Assembly (NCBI GenBank): GCA_947470005.1
Contig: CANISA010000088.1
Location: 1 to 6,684 of the forward strand
Direction of reading: 5' to 3'
Source of the DNA: Legionellaceae bacterium
Lineage (GTDB): Bacteria; Pseudomonadota; Gammaproteobacteria; Legionellales; Legionellaceae
Length of the DNA: 6,684 nucleotides
The position numbers and the translations under genes were made by a program. Below the pieces are notes generated by a model. It was not told where the DNA came from. It saw only the letters and a program-made list of their open reading frames with translations, and made no database searches. Shown in pieces: positions 1 through 5,405 of the stretch (position 1 is the first letter of the stretch; each line of letters begins with the position of its first letter).

Positions 1-80
1 GAACAGATCTCTTCATATAAATCGCGCCACATTGGATTTAATTCTTCGATTAAATTAAATTGGACATTGATGTTACACAT
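1..80 (-). CDS. Possible 5' end of an unidentified gene leaving the window on the left (partial)
   Basis: On the minus strand a frame is open from an ATG at 80-78 to the window edge and reads MCNINVQFNLIEELNPMW followed by RDLYEEIC. This acidic, leucine-rich composition looks more like protein than a random frame does. A second in-frame ATG lies at 32-30. I do not recognise the product. The upstream ATG would overlap the arfB start by about 11 nt, and neither ATG has a convincing Shine-Dalgarno sequence, so the 32-30 start or no gene at all are both possible. A competing plus-strand frame ends with TAA at 56-58 and could be the tail of an upstream gene. Only about 27 codons are visible, so this is a weak call. 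Confidence 0.25.
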   Translation of the reverse strand, partial: MCNINVQFNLIEELNPMWRDLYEEIC

Positions 81-477
81 TACAAATAATGTATTTCTTC
101 CACGCGCCGAGGTTGAGTTAACGGCGATTCGGGCTCAAGGCGCTGGCGGTCAGCATGTTAATAAAGTTTCAACTGCGATTCATCTCCGGTTCAATATTGT
201 CCAGTCTTCTTTGCCTGATGCGTTTAAAACAAGATTATTAGATACAAAAGATTATCGTGTGACCTCCGATGGTATTATCGTCATCAAAGCGCAACGGTAC
301 AGAAGCCAAGAACAAAATAAGGCAGACGCCCTACATCGCTTGGTTAGGATGATTAAAAAGGTTATTTTCGTGCCTAAAAAGAGAAAAAAGACGAAGCCCT
401 CTAAGCAATCGGTAAAAAGAAGACTGGATAGTAAAACTCATCGAGGCAATTTGAAAGCGTTGCGACAGGCGCCATAA
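70..477 (+). CDS. arfB: Alternative ribosome-rescue factor ArfB (YaeJ family peptidyl-tRNA hydrolase)
   Basis: ArfB rescues ribosomes stalled on mRNAs without a stop codon: its tail enters the empty mRNA channel and a release-factor-like GGQ loop hydrolyses the peptidyl-tRNA. The 135-residue product matches the family length (about 140 in E. coli). Residues 19-38 (AIRAQGAGGQHVNKVSTAIH) are the hallmark stretch, with Gly26-Gly27-Gln28 as the catalytic GGQ, followed by DGIIVIKAQRYRSQEQN at 67-83. The C-terminus from about residue 101 is very rich in Lys and Arg, as expected for the tail that sits in the mRNA channel. I chose ATG at 70 because MLHITNNVF matches the usual N-terminus. A TTG lies directly before it at 67, and the frame stays open to the left edge. 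The Shine-Dalgarno is weak (TGGA at 61-64). The gene is convergent with the tRNA-Ser gene. Complete, with the GGQ intact. Confidence 0.95.
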   Translation: MLHITNNVFLPRAEVELTAIRAQGAGGQHVNKVSTAIHLRFNIVQSSLPDAFKTRLLDTKDYRVTSDGIIVIKAQRYRSQEQNKADALHRLVRMIKKVIFVPKKRKKTKPSKQSVKRRLDSKTHRGNLKALRQAP

Positions 478-515
478 TAATTGCATGAGATTGAATGCTT
501 GAGACTGCACGAATA

Positions 516-532
516 CCAACTACCTTAGTTGG
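516..532 (-). repeat. Perfect 7-bp inverted repeat overlapping the tRNA-Ser 3' CCA
   Basis: CCAACTA (516-522) and TAGTTGG (526-532) pair perfectly around a 3-nt loop. On the tRNA transcript the 5' arm begins with the encoded CCA, so the precursor's 3' end could be folded into this hairpin. No U-run follows on the minus strand, so it is not a standard intrinsic terminator. It may be a 3' processing or stability element, or chance. Confidence 0.5.
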
Positions 533-617
533 CGGAGAGGCAGGGATTCGAACCCTGGGAAGGTTGCCCTTCAACGGTTTTCAAGACCGCCGCATTCGAC
601 CGCTCTGCCACCTCTCC
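530..617 (-). tRNA. tRNA-Ser (anticodon UGA)
   Basis: Read on the minus strand, the 88 nt start with GGAGAGG and end with CCTCTCC, discriminator G and an encoded CCA, giving a perfect 7-bp acceptor stem. The anticodon arm is GCGGT-CTTGAAA-ACCGT, with the anticodon TGA at plus-strand 583-581; it reads UCA and, by wobble, other UCN serine codons. The long variable arm before the T-loop (GGTTCGAATCC) makes it a class II tRNA, as expected for serine. A promoter lies immediately upstream at 629-657. The gene stands alone, convergent with arfB and divergent from bamD. The 3' CCA overlaps a small perfect inverted repeat at 516-532. Confidence 0.97.
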
Positions 618-628
618 GACAGGGCAAA

Positions 629-657
629 ATGGTATCGCAACTCGTTCGTGTTTGCAA
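629..657 (-). promoter_or_regulatory. Promoter of tRNA-Ser
   Basis: On the minus strand a -35 box TTGCAA (657-652, 4 of 6 consensus) and a -10 box TACCAT (634-629, 4 of 6) are separated by exactly 17 bp. Transcription would start near 622, leaving a leader of about 5 nt for RNase P to remove before the mature 5' end at 617. The initial region is GC-rich, as is common for tRNA promoters under stringent control. Confidence 0.6.
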
Positions 658-667
658 CGACTTTTTA

Positions 668-696
668 TTCGCAAAAAATGTAGTAGTCGGTATAAT
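668..696 (+). promoter_or_regulatory. Promoter of bamD
   Basis: A perfect -10 box TATAAT at 691-696 is preceded, after a 17-bp spacer, by TTCGCA at 668-673 (4 of 6 match to the -35 consensus). Transcription would start near 703, giving a leader of roughly 40 nt. The AT-rich run CTTTTTATTC lies just upstream of the -35 box. Only 10 bp separate this -35 box from that of the divergent tRNA-Ser promoter. Confidence 0.7.
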
Positions 697-744
697 GGGG
701 CGCATTCAGATCGGGTATTTATTCACAAGAGGTTGGCACGAGTT

Positions 745-1539
745 ATGAGCAGGACAACAACGCACATGAAGCAATTTATCATGATAGGTCTCCTCTTCTC
801 GTTAACCGCATGTAAAAGTTTTTGGAGCAAGGATGATGATGCAGAGGATGATGGTCCATATAAAGGCCAGACTGCAAAACAATTGTTTGTTGACTCCAAT
901 GCAGCCTTATCTAAAAAAGATTACACCAGCTCCATCAAGCGGATGGAAGCCTTGGAAACATTGTATCCGTTCAATGATTACGCGGAACAAGCTGAAATTA
1001 ATTTAATTTATGCTTATTATAAAAAAGAAGACTACCCTTCTGCCGCAGCCACTGCGGAACGGTTTATTCATCTTTATCCGCGAGCGAAACGAGTTGACTA
1101 CGCTTATTATATGAAAGCGTTGGCTAACTTTCAGCAAGTTCGGGGTGCCATTACCGCGCTGATCCCGATGGATGAATCCTGGCGTGATCCAGGCACCCAA
1201 TCGCAAGCCTACTCTGATTTTGCAACACTTATCCAAAAATTTCCTGAGAGTCGATACAAAGCGAACGCGCTGCAACGCATGATTTATTTAAGAAATATGT
1301 TTGCACAAACAGAACTTAATGTTTCTAAATACTACTATGAGCGCCGAATGTATGTTGCTGCAACAGAACGAGCCAGTTATTTAGTTAAGACCTACCCGCA
1401 AGCGCCGAGCGTTAAAGAAGCCTTATCGATTCTTTATCATGGGAATCTAGCCCTAAACTTGAATCAAGCAGCGGACGATGCGCTGAAGGTGTATCAAGCA
1501 ACGTACCACAGCGCGCCACCGGCAATTGATCTTGATTAG
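745..1539 (+). CDS. bamD: Outer membrane protein assembly factor BamD (ComL lipoprotein)
   Basis: BamD is an essential periplasmic lipoprotein of the BAM complex. It binds BamA and helps insert beta-barrel proteins into the outer membrane. The 264-residue product has a lipoprotein signal: hydrophobic FIMIGLLFSL then lipobox L-T-A-C, with Cys23 as the predicted lipidated residue. A short acidic linker (DDDAEDDGP, 30-38) leads into five TPR-like repeats. Family signatures include LYPFNDYAEQAEINLIYAYY (73-92), a DYAYYMKALAN stretch near 118-128, SWRDPG (145-150) and KYYYERRMYVAA (195-206). E. coli BamD is 245 residues. The frame is open further upstream but there runs through the tRNA. ATG 745 (AAGAGG at 727-732) gives a 22-residue signal; ATG 766 (MKQFIM, AGGA at 751-754) would give 15 residues and is a real alternative. 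It is not next to rluD, its usual enterobacterial neighbour. Confidence 0.95.
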   Translation: MSRTTTHMKQFIMIGLLFSLTACKSFWSKDDDAEDDGPYKGQTAKQLFVDSNAALSKKDYTSSIKRMEALETLYPFNDYAEQAEINLIYAYYKKEDYPSAAATAERFIHLYPRAKRVDYAYYMKALANFQQVRGAITALIPMDESWRDPGTQSQAYSDFATLIQKFPESRYKANALQRMIYLRNMFAQTELNVSKYYYERRMYVAATERASYLVKTYPQAPSVKEALSILYHGNLALNLNQAADDALKVYQATYHSAPPAIDLD

Positions 1540-1571
1540 CGTGGTAAGCGGGGCCTTGGTTCCATGACCGT

Positions 1572-1577
1572 GAGGTG
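1572..1577 (+). promoter_or_regulatory. Shine-Dalgarno GAGGTG fixing the TVP38-family start
   Basis: GAGGTG at 1572-1577 stops 6 nt before ATG 1584. The earlier in-frame GTG at 1575 lies inside this element and has no ribosome site of its own, so ATG 1584 is the better start. Confidence 0.65.
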
Positions 1578-1583
1578 GGTTTG

Positions 1584-2138
1584 ATGCGGAGTAAATGGCT
1601 ATCGCTCATTGCATTTCGCTGGCTTTTAACACTGATCGCATTGATTGTTATTGCCGACCTGTTTCATAAAAATAGCCACTTGCTTACCCTCTGGCTGGAC
1701 GCCGCCGGCCCATTCGCTTGGTGTTTGTTTCTCTTATTGTATTGTTTGATGAGTATTTTCTGCCTGTCAAACGTGATCTTAGCATTGGCAGGCGGTGCTT
1801 TGTTTGGTCTTGCTGAAGGGACAATATTGAACGTGTTGGGGGCGACGTTAGGTGCTATCTGTGGTTTCTGCCTGAGTCGTTACGTTTTGCCTCATGCATT
1901 TGCTGTAGATGAAAAGACTCGAATGGGTCGGTTAATCAAGCAAGTTGATCAACGTGGCTGGAAATCCGTGGCGTTGCTTCGATTAACACCCGCTATGCCC
2001 TATAATTTAGTTAACTATGGGCTAGGGATGACGCACATTAAATTGAGTCATTATTTAATGGTTACCGTGATTTGTTTAATCCCAAATAAATTTATTTTGA
2101 CGTATTGCGGGTATGAGGGGATACGTCTTTTTTCTTGA
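1584..2138 (+). CDS. TVP38/TMEM64-family (VTT domain) inner-membrane protein
   Basis: The product has 184 residues and is strongly hydrophobic, with membrane segments at roughly 8-26, 43-70, 71-101 (helix-loop-helix, Gly-rich) and 153-175. The VTT/SNARE-associated (DedA-like) domain shows two family hallmarks: the glycine series AGGALFGLAEGTILNVLGA (69-87) and the later loop RLTPAMPYNLVNYGLGMT (133-150), whose Arg and Pro residues belong to the re-entrant region of the fold. Eukaryotic relatives (TMEM41B, VMP1) scramble lipids. DedA relatives in bacteria are linked to lipid-carrier recycling and membrane homeostasis, so a lipid or carrier flippase-like role is plausible but inferred. It follows bamD by 44 nt with no clear terminator, suggesting co-transcription. 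The C-terminus ends soon after the fourth segment, while many homologues run past 200 residues, so a final helix seems missing or short. Confidence 0.88.
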   Translation: MRSKWLSLIAFRWLLTLIALIVIADLFHKNSHLLTLWLDAAGPFAWCLFLLLYCLMSIFCLSNVILALAGGALFGLAEGTILNVLGATLGAICGFCLSRYVLPHAFAVDEKTRMGRLIKQVDQRGWKSVALLRLTPAMPYNLVNYGLGMTHIKLSHYLMVTVICLIPNKFILTYCGYEGIRLFS

Positions 2139-2150
2139 TCGGTATCCCCT
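2116..2150. terminator. Inverted repeat at a convergent gene junction (possible bidirectional terminator)
   Basis: AGGGGATAC (2116-2124) and GTATCCCCT (2142-2150) form a perfect 9-bp stem around a 17-nt loop that holds a run of six T. The left arm lies in the last codons of the TVP38-family gene and the right arm lies just before the rdgC stop. A U-tract after the stem is absent on both strands, so this is not a textbook intrinsic terminator. It may still slow polymerase or protect both mRNA 3' ends. Confidence 0.4.
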
Positions 2151-2165
2151 TCAATGATATTCGGG

Positions 2166-3122
2166 TTAAAAGGCCGCTTCTTCAAAGACCGCATGTTTCT
2201 CGGTGCTCACGTTAACCTCTTTCTGGCTGTTGTTAAGCTCGAGAGAAAGAGCACTTATCACATCCCGAAGCAGTGTACGCCACTCGCCGGTTAGCAAGAT
2301 TAGGCTTGCATCATCTTGAGCCGCGCCCTCTTCCAGCTGGCGAACGTCATTAAATTCATCAACCAGGTAATCTAAGCATTTTAAGCGTTTAAACGTGAAA
2401 TCATGCGTCAAGGTGAATTCAATTCGGTCTTGCCAGATAAGTGAAATTTCGGCGACGGCAAGGCCTTGCGCGAGCAGGGCTAAGACTTCGTCCGCGGGTA
2501 ATTCATAGCCTTTGCATTGAAATCGTTTTTTCTCATCATTTAAAGCGACCAGCACACAACTCGAAGCGAGCTGAAAAGCAGGTGGAAGCGTTTCTGGATG
2601 AGTCATCCATGTGGTTAAGCGTGCGGAGGCGTTCTCGGCGTATGCTAATGGCTCAATGCGAATGTTAGGGGTGGATTTACGTAACAACGACGTTAATTGA
2701 GAGGCTTGAGTGGGGCTTGCTGAGTTGATGATCAAGCGGTTGTTTGCGTAGTCGAACAGCGCGGGCAAACGTTTTTGCAAACAAAATGCTTTAGGGAGCA
2801 ACTGAAATTCAAGCTCTTCGGTTAATTGAGCTCTCTCCGCACGTTTGACGGCATACCCTCGCTGCGTTTCTAGGGCTTCAATTTGCTCGTTTAGTAAGCG
2901 ATGAACGACACCTCTAGGTAAGAGACGTTCTTCTTTTCCGAGGCAGAGAAGGGATGCTCCAGTGACGTCATGGGTCAGTTGAGAGCCCATGACGGGTTGC
3001 CATCCATAGATAAAGCGCGCGTGCGGTGGGCAGGGTTTGAGCTGGTCTTCTGCGAGTAAGTCGTTGAGTGCAGCTGGATTATCTAGTTCGCAGTGATAAA
3101 TGAGGGCATTATTAAACCACAT
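2166..3122 (-). CDS. rdgC: Recombination-associated protein RdgC
   Basis: RdgC forms a ring-shaped dimer around double-stranded DNA and limits RecA loading and recombination; in other species it also affects replication restart and pilin variation. The 318-residue product is close to the usual length of about 300. Family landmarks are the start MWFNNALIYH, GWQPVMGSQLTHDVTG (40-55), GKEERLLPRGVVHRLLNEQI (62-81), the helix with ALETQRGYAVKRAERAQLTEE, LLPKAFCLQKRL (108-119), SLIWQDRIEFTLTHDFTFKRLK (227-248) and LTGEWRTLLRDVISAL (277-292). A tail of about 25 residues after position 293 is charged and not typical of the core family. ATG 3122-3120 has an excellent Shine-Dalgarno, GAGGAA at 3134-3129, 6 nt away. 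The gene is divergent from wrbA and convergent with the TVP38-family gene. I found no convincing -35/-10 pair for it. Confidence 0.96.
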   Translation of the reverse strand: MWFNNALIYHCELDNPAALNDLLAEDQLKPCPPHARFIYGWQPVMGSQLTHDVTGASLLCLGKEERLLPRGVVHRLLNEQIEALETQRGYAVKRAERAQLTEELEFQLLPKAFCLQKRLPALFDYANNRLIINSASPTQASQLTSLLRKSTPNIRIEPLAYAENASARLTTWMTHPETLPPAFQLASSCVLVALNDEKKRFQCKGYELPADEVLALLAQGLAVAEISLIWQDRIEFTLTHDFTFKRLKCLDYLVDEFNDVRQLEEGAAQDDASLILLTGEWRTLLRDVISALSLELNNSQKEVNVSTEKHAVFEEAAF

Positions 3123-3224
3123 GATTGATTCCTCGTTTTAAAAAGGAAGCATGGTATCACGAAATTGAAGAAGAATGGCTGTTCCATCGGCGCTGTTTCG
3201 GTATACTTGTGCATCCTTTTACTC

Positions 3225-3228
3225 GGAG
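3225..3228 (+). promoter_or_regulatory. Shine-Dalgarno GGAG fixing the GTG start of wrbA
   Basis: GGAG at 3225-3228 lies 7 nt before GTG 3236. The longer frame would begin at 3125, inside the rdgC upstream region, without a ribosome site; its extra 37 residues do not resemble WrbA. Confidence 0.8.
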
Positions 3229-3235
3229 TGACCTT

Positions 3236-3853
3236 GTGACTGAACCTTATATCTTGGTTTTGTATTATTCGCAAAGTGGCTCAGTCAGCGCGCTTGCACA
3301 ACAGATAGCTCGCGGTGTCGCGCGCGTTGGTGGAATGGAAGCGCGCCTGCGAACGGTGGCTCCTGTGTCGACCACCTGCGAAGCCGTTGAACAAGCTATC
3401 CCAGACGAAGGAGCACCTTATGCGTCGCTAGAGGATTTACAGCATTGTGCCGGCCTTGCTTTAGGCAGTCCGACGCGCTTTGGGAATATGGCGTCACCGA
3501 TGAAATATTTTTTGGATAATACATCTTCGTTGTGGCTTGCCGGTGATTTGGTTGATAAGCCAGCGTGTGTTTTTTCATCGTCTTCATCCATGCATGGAGG
3601 GCAAGAGACAACCTTAACCAGCATGATGCTGCCCCTTTTGCATCATGGCATGTTGATGGTTGGAATACCGTATACCAATCCTGTATTGAGCAGCACGACA
3701 AGCGGAGGAACTCCCTACGGCGTGACGCACGTCGCGGGGCTGGATAATAAAAGTCTACTGAGCCAAGACGAAATCACGTTGGCCAAACACTTAGGCGAGC
3801 GCGTTGCGCGTCTGGCTTTACAGCTGATGGTGAGCAGGGAGGCGCGAACGTGA
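3236..3853 (+). CDS. wrbA: NAD(P)H:quinone oxidoreductase WrbA (flavodoxin-like, type IV)
   Basis: WrbA is an FMN-dependent tetramer that reduces quinones by two electrons from NAD(P)H, avoiding semiquinones and superoxide; it acts in the cytosol. The 205-residue product (family about 200) starts at GTG and shows the flavodoxin phosphate loop YYSQSGSVSALAQQIARGV (10-28), the WrbA signature GSPTRFGNMASPMKYFLDNT (77-96), SSSSMHGGQETTLTSM (115-130), HHGMLMVGIPY (136-146) and GGTPYGVTHVAG (157-168). An in-frame frame reaches back to 3125, but GGAG at 3225-3228 and homology support GTG 3236. A -10-like TATACT lies at 3202-3207, but no good -35 accompanies it. The stop overlaps the GTG of the next gene by 4 nt, so translation is probably coupled. 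It appears to be the first gene of a wrbA-xthA-xthA operon. Confidence 0.96.
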   Translation: MTEPYILVLYYSQSGSVSALAQQIARGVARVGGMEARLRTVAPVSTTCEAVEQAIPDEGAPYASLEDLQHCAGLALGSPTRFGNMASPMKYFLDNTSSLWLAGDLVDKPACVFSSSSSMHGGQETTLTSMMLPLLHHGMLMVGIPYTNPVLSSTTSGGTPYGVTHVAGLDNKSLLSQDEITLAKHLGERVARLALQLMVSREART

Positions 3854-4632
3854 ACGTCATTAGTTTTAATGCTAACGGCATTAGGTCTGCGGGTCGGAAA
3901 GGTTTTTATACCTGGCTTCGGAACCAACAGGCTGATTTTGTCTGTATTCAAGAAACAAAGGCTCAGTTTGATCAGTTGAGCCATGATCCGCTGTATTGTC
4001 CTGACTATTTTCACTGTGATTATTTTGATGCAGAAAAAAAAGGCTACAGTGGTGTGGCACTTTATGCGCGTCAGAAGCCGTTGTCTGTTGTGAAAGGCCT
4101 CGGTTTTGAGACGTGCGACACGGAAGGACGTTATATTCAATTTGACTATCCGAAATTTAGTGTCGCTTCCATTTATTTCCCTTCGGGAACCAGTGGTGAC
4201 ACGCGGCAGGCGGTTAAATATGATTTTCTCGCGCGGATATCGACGCATTTTCAGCAATTGAAAGCCGAAGGCCGCGAACTTATTTTATGTGGTGATTACA
4301 ACATTGCGCATCAAAAAATAGACCTTAAAAATTGGAGGGGTAATTTGAAAAACTCTGGATTTTTGCCGGATGAACGCGCATGGTTAGATGAATTATTTGG
4401 GCCGCTTGGATTTGTTGATGCATTTCGTTTGCGTAATCAGGAGCCTGAACAATACACCTGGTGGTCTAATCGTGGCCAAGCTCGGGCTAATAATGTCGGT
4501 TGGCGGATTGATTACCAAGTCATTACGCCAGGAATTGCGGCTTCGGTTGTGGATGCTGCGATTTATCGCGAGATCTTATTTTCTGATCACGCGCCCGTGT
4601 TGATTAATTACCAGGGGGATTGGTGTGTTTAA
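3850..4632 (+). CDS. xthA: Exonuclease III-family AP endonuclease, NApe/ExoA type
   Basis: Members of this family cut DNA 5' to abasic sites and remove 3' blocks in base excision repair. The 260-residue product has the full endonuclease/exonuclease/phosphatase fold: Asn7/Asn9 in the FNANG start, metal ligand Glu35 (IQETK), Tyr109 (YFPSG), Asp149 and Asn151 (GDYNIAH), Asp221 (RIDYQ), and catalytic Asp246-His247 (SDHAPV). NIAHQKIDLKNWRGNLKNSG (151-170) and YTWWSNRGQA (202-211) match the Neisseria NApe subgroup, which resembles human APE1 in specificity, rather than classical E. coli ExoIII. Residue 170, at the position that gates the abasic-sugar pocket, is Gly, as expected for a true AP endonuclease. 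Translation starts at GTG inside the wrbA stop (4-nt overlap) with a strong AGGGAGG at 3836-3842. It overlaps its downstream paralogue by 8 nt. All catalytic residues are present. Confidence 0.95.
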   Translation: MNVISFNANGIRSAGRKGFYTWLRNQQADFVCIQETKAQFDQLSHDPLYCPDYFHCDYFDAEKKGYSGVALYARQKPLSVVKGLGFETCDTEGRYIQFDYPKFSVASIYFPSGTSGDTRQAVKYDFLARISTHFQQLKAEGRELILCGDYNIAHQKIDLKNWRGNLKNSGFLPDERAWLDELFGPLGFVDAFRLRNQEPEQYTWWSNRGQARANNVGWRIDYQVITPGIAASVVDAAIYREILFSDHAPVLINYQGDWCV

Positions 4633-5392
4633 ATTAGCTAGTTGGAATGTTAATTCGCTGACTGTGCGATTGGATCAAGTCTTGGCTTGGATGAAAACCT
4701 CCCAGACTGATGTGCTTGCTTTGCAGGAGACCAAGTTGGTTGATGAGCGTTTTCCTCGTGCAGTGTTTGAAGAACAGGGATATCATGTCTGTTTTTCAGG
4801 ACAAAAAACCTATAACGGCGTCGCTATCATTAGCCGCTATCCGCTTGATGATGTCGTCATGGACATACCAGGGTTCTCTGATCCCCAACGACGGGTTATT
4901 GCGGCGACTGTGAAAGGTATTCGTCTGATTAATTTGTATGTTCCCAATGGGGCGGCGGTTGGCACGGATAAATATCAGTATAAATTAGCTTGGTTGGCTG
5001 CCGTCACTGATTTTATCAAACAACAAATAACACATAACCCTGAATTGGCTGTCGTGGGTGATTTTAATATTGCGCCAGACGATAGAGATGTGCATGACCC
5101 TGCGCTATGGGAGGGGGGTATTTTGGTTAGCCCAGACGAGCGTGAGGCCTTTAAGGTGTTGCTTGATGTGGGGTTGGAGGATAGTTTTCGCGTGTTTCCT
5201 CAAAACGAAGCGCATTACAGCTGGTGGGATTATCGTGCGGGTGGTTTCCGACGGAATAATGGCTTACGGATTGATTTGGTGTTGCTGAGCCCAGCTCTCC
5301 GCGCGCAATGCCTGGAAAGTGATATTGATGTGGAGCCACGCCGGGCCGATCGCCCGTCAGATCATGCACCTGTTTGGGTTGTGCTTCGGTAG
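4625..5392 (+). CDS. xthA: Exonuclease III-family nuclease, NExo type (second paralogue)
   Basis: This second 255-residue exonuclease III paralogue shows Asn8/Asn10 (WNVNS), Glu35 (LQETK), Tyr105 (LYVPNG), Asp146 and Asn148 (GDFNIAP), Asp217 (LRIDLV) and Asp246-His247 (PSDHAPV), so it should be active. SGQKTYNGVAIISR (58-71), DPQRRVIAATV (86-96) and the WWDYRAGGF-RRNNGLRID region (200-217) align well with Neisseria NExo, a relative specialised in removing 3'-phosphates and other 3' blocks and poor at cutting abasic sites. NExo is described as having His167 blocking the abasic pocket. My by-eye alignment puts Leu167 here, where NApe has Gly and E. coli ExoIII has Ser. A bulky Leu would also favour 3'-end cleaning, but that is inference. 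The GTG start has AGGGGG at 4613-4618 and lies inside the end of the upstream paralogue. The gene ends 13 nt from the convergent GHKL gene without a clear terminator. Confidence 0.95.
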   Translation: MFKLASWNVNSLTVRLDQVLAWMKTSQTDVLALQETKLVDERFPRAVFEEQGYHVCFSGQKTYNGVAIISRYPLDDVVMDIPGFSDPQRRVIAATVKGIRLINLYVPNGAAVGTDKYQYKLAWLAAVTDFIKQQITHNPELAVVGDFNIAPDDRDVHDPALWEGGILVSPDEREAFKVLLDVGLEDSFRVFPQNEAHYSWWDYRAGGFRRNNGLRIDLVLLSPALRAQCLESDIDVEPRRADRPSDHAPVWVVLR

Positions 5393-5405
5393 TACACAAC
5401 TGAAA

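Noticed and set aside
495..683. Small plus-strand frame (GEAGIRTLGRLPFNGF...) over the tRNA-Ser locus
   Set aside because: This is the antisense translation of a serine tRNA, a well-known false protein; the tRNA structure explains the sequence.
529..744. N-terminal extension of the bamD frame beginning in the tRNA
   Set aside because: It runs through the tRNA and the bamD promoter; the lipoprotein signal and the TATAAT box place the start at 745 or 766.
3202..3207. TATACT as the wrbA -10 box
   Set aside because: The -10 match and its distance to GTG 3236 are good, but no -35 at 16-18 bp and no extended -10 accompany it, so I did not list a promoter.
3125..3235. 37-residue N-terminal extension of wrbA
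   Set aside because: There is no ribosome site at 3125, the extra residues do not resemble WrbA, and GGAG with GTG 3236 gives the normal family length.
3715..4257. 180-residue minus-strand frame opposite wrbA and the first nuclease gene
   Set aside because: Both plus-strand genes are unambiguous by motif; the antisense frame is basic, shows no domain and lacks a ribosome site.
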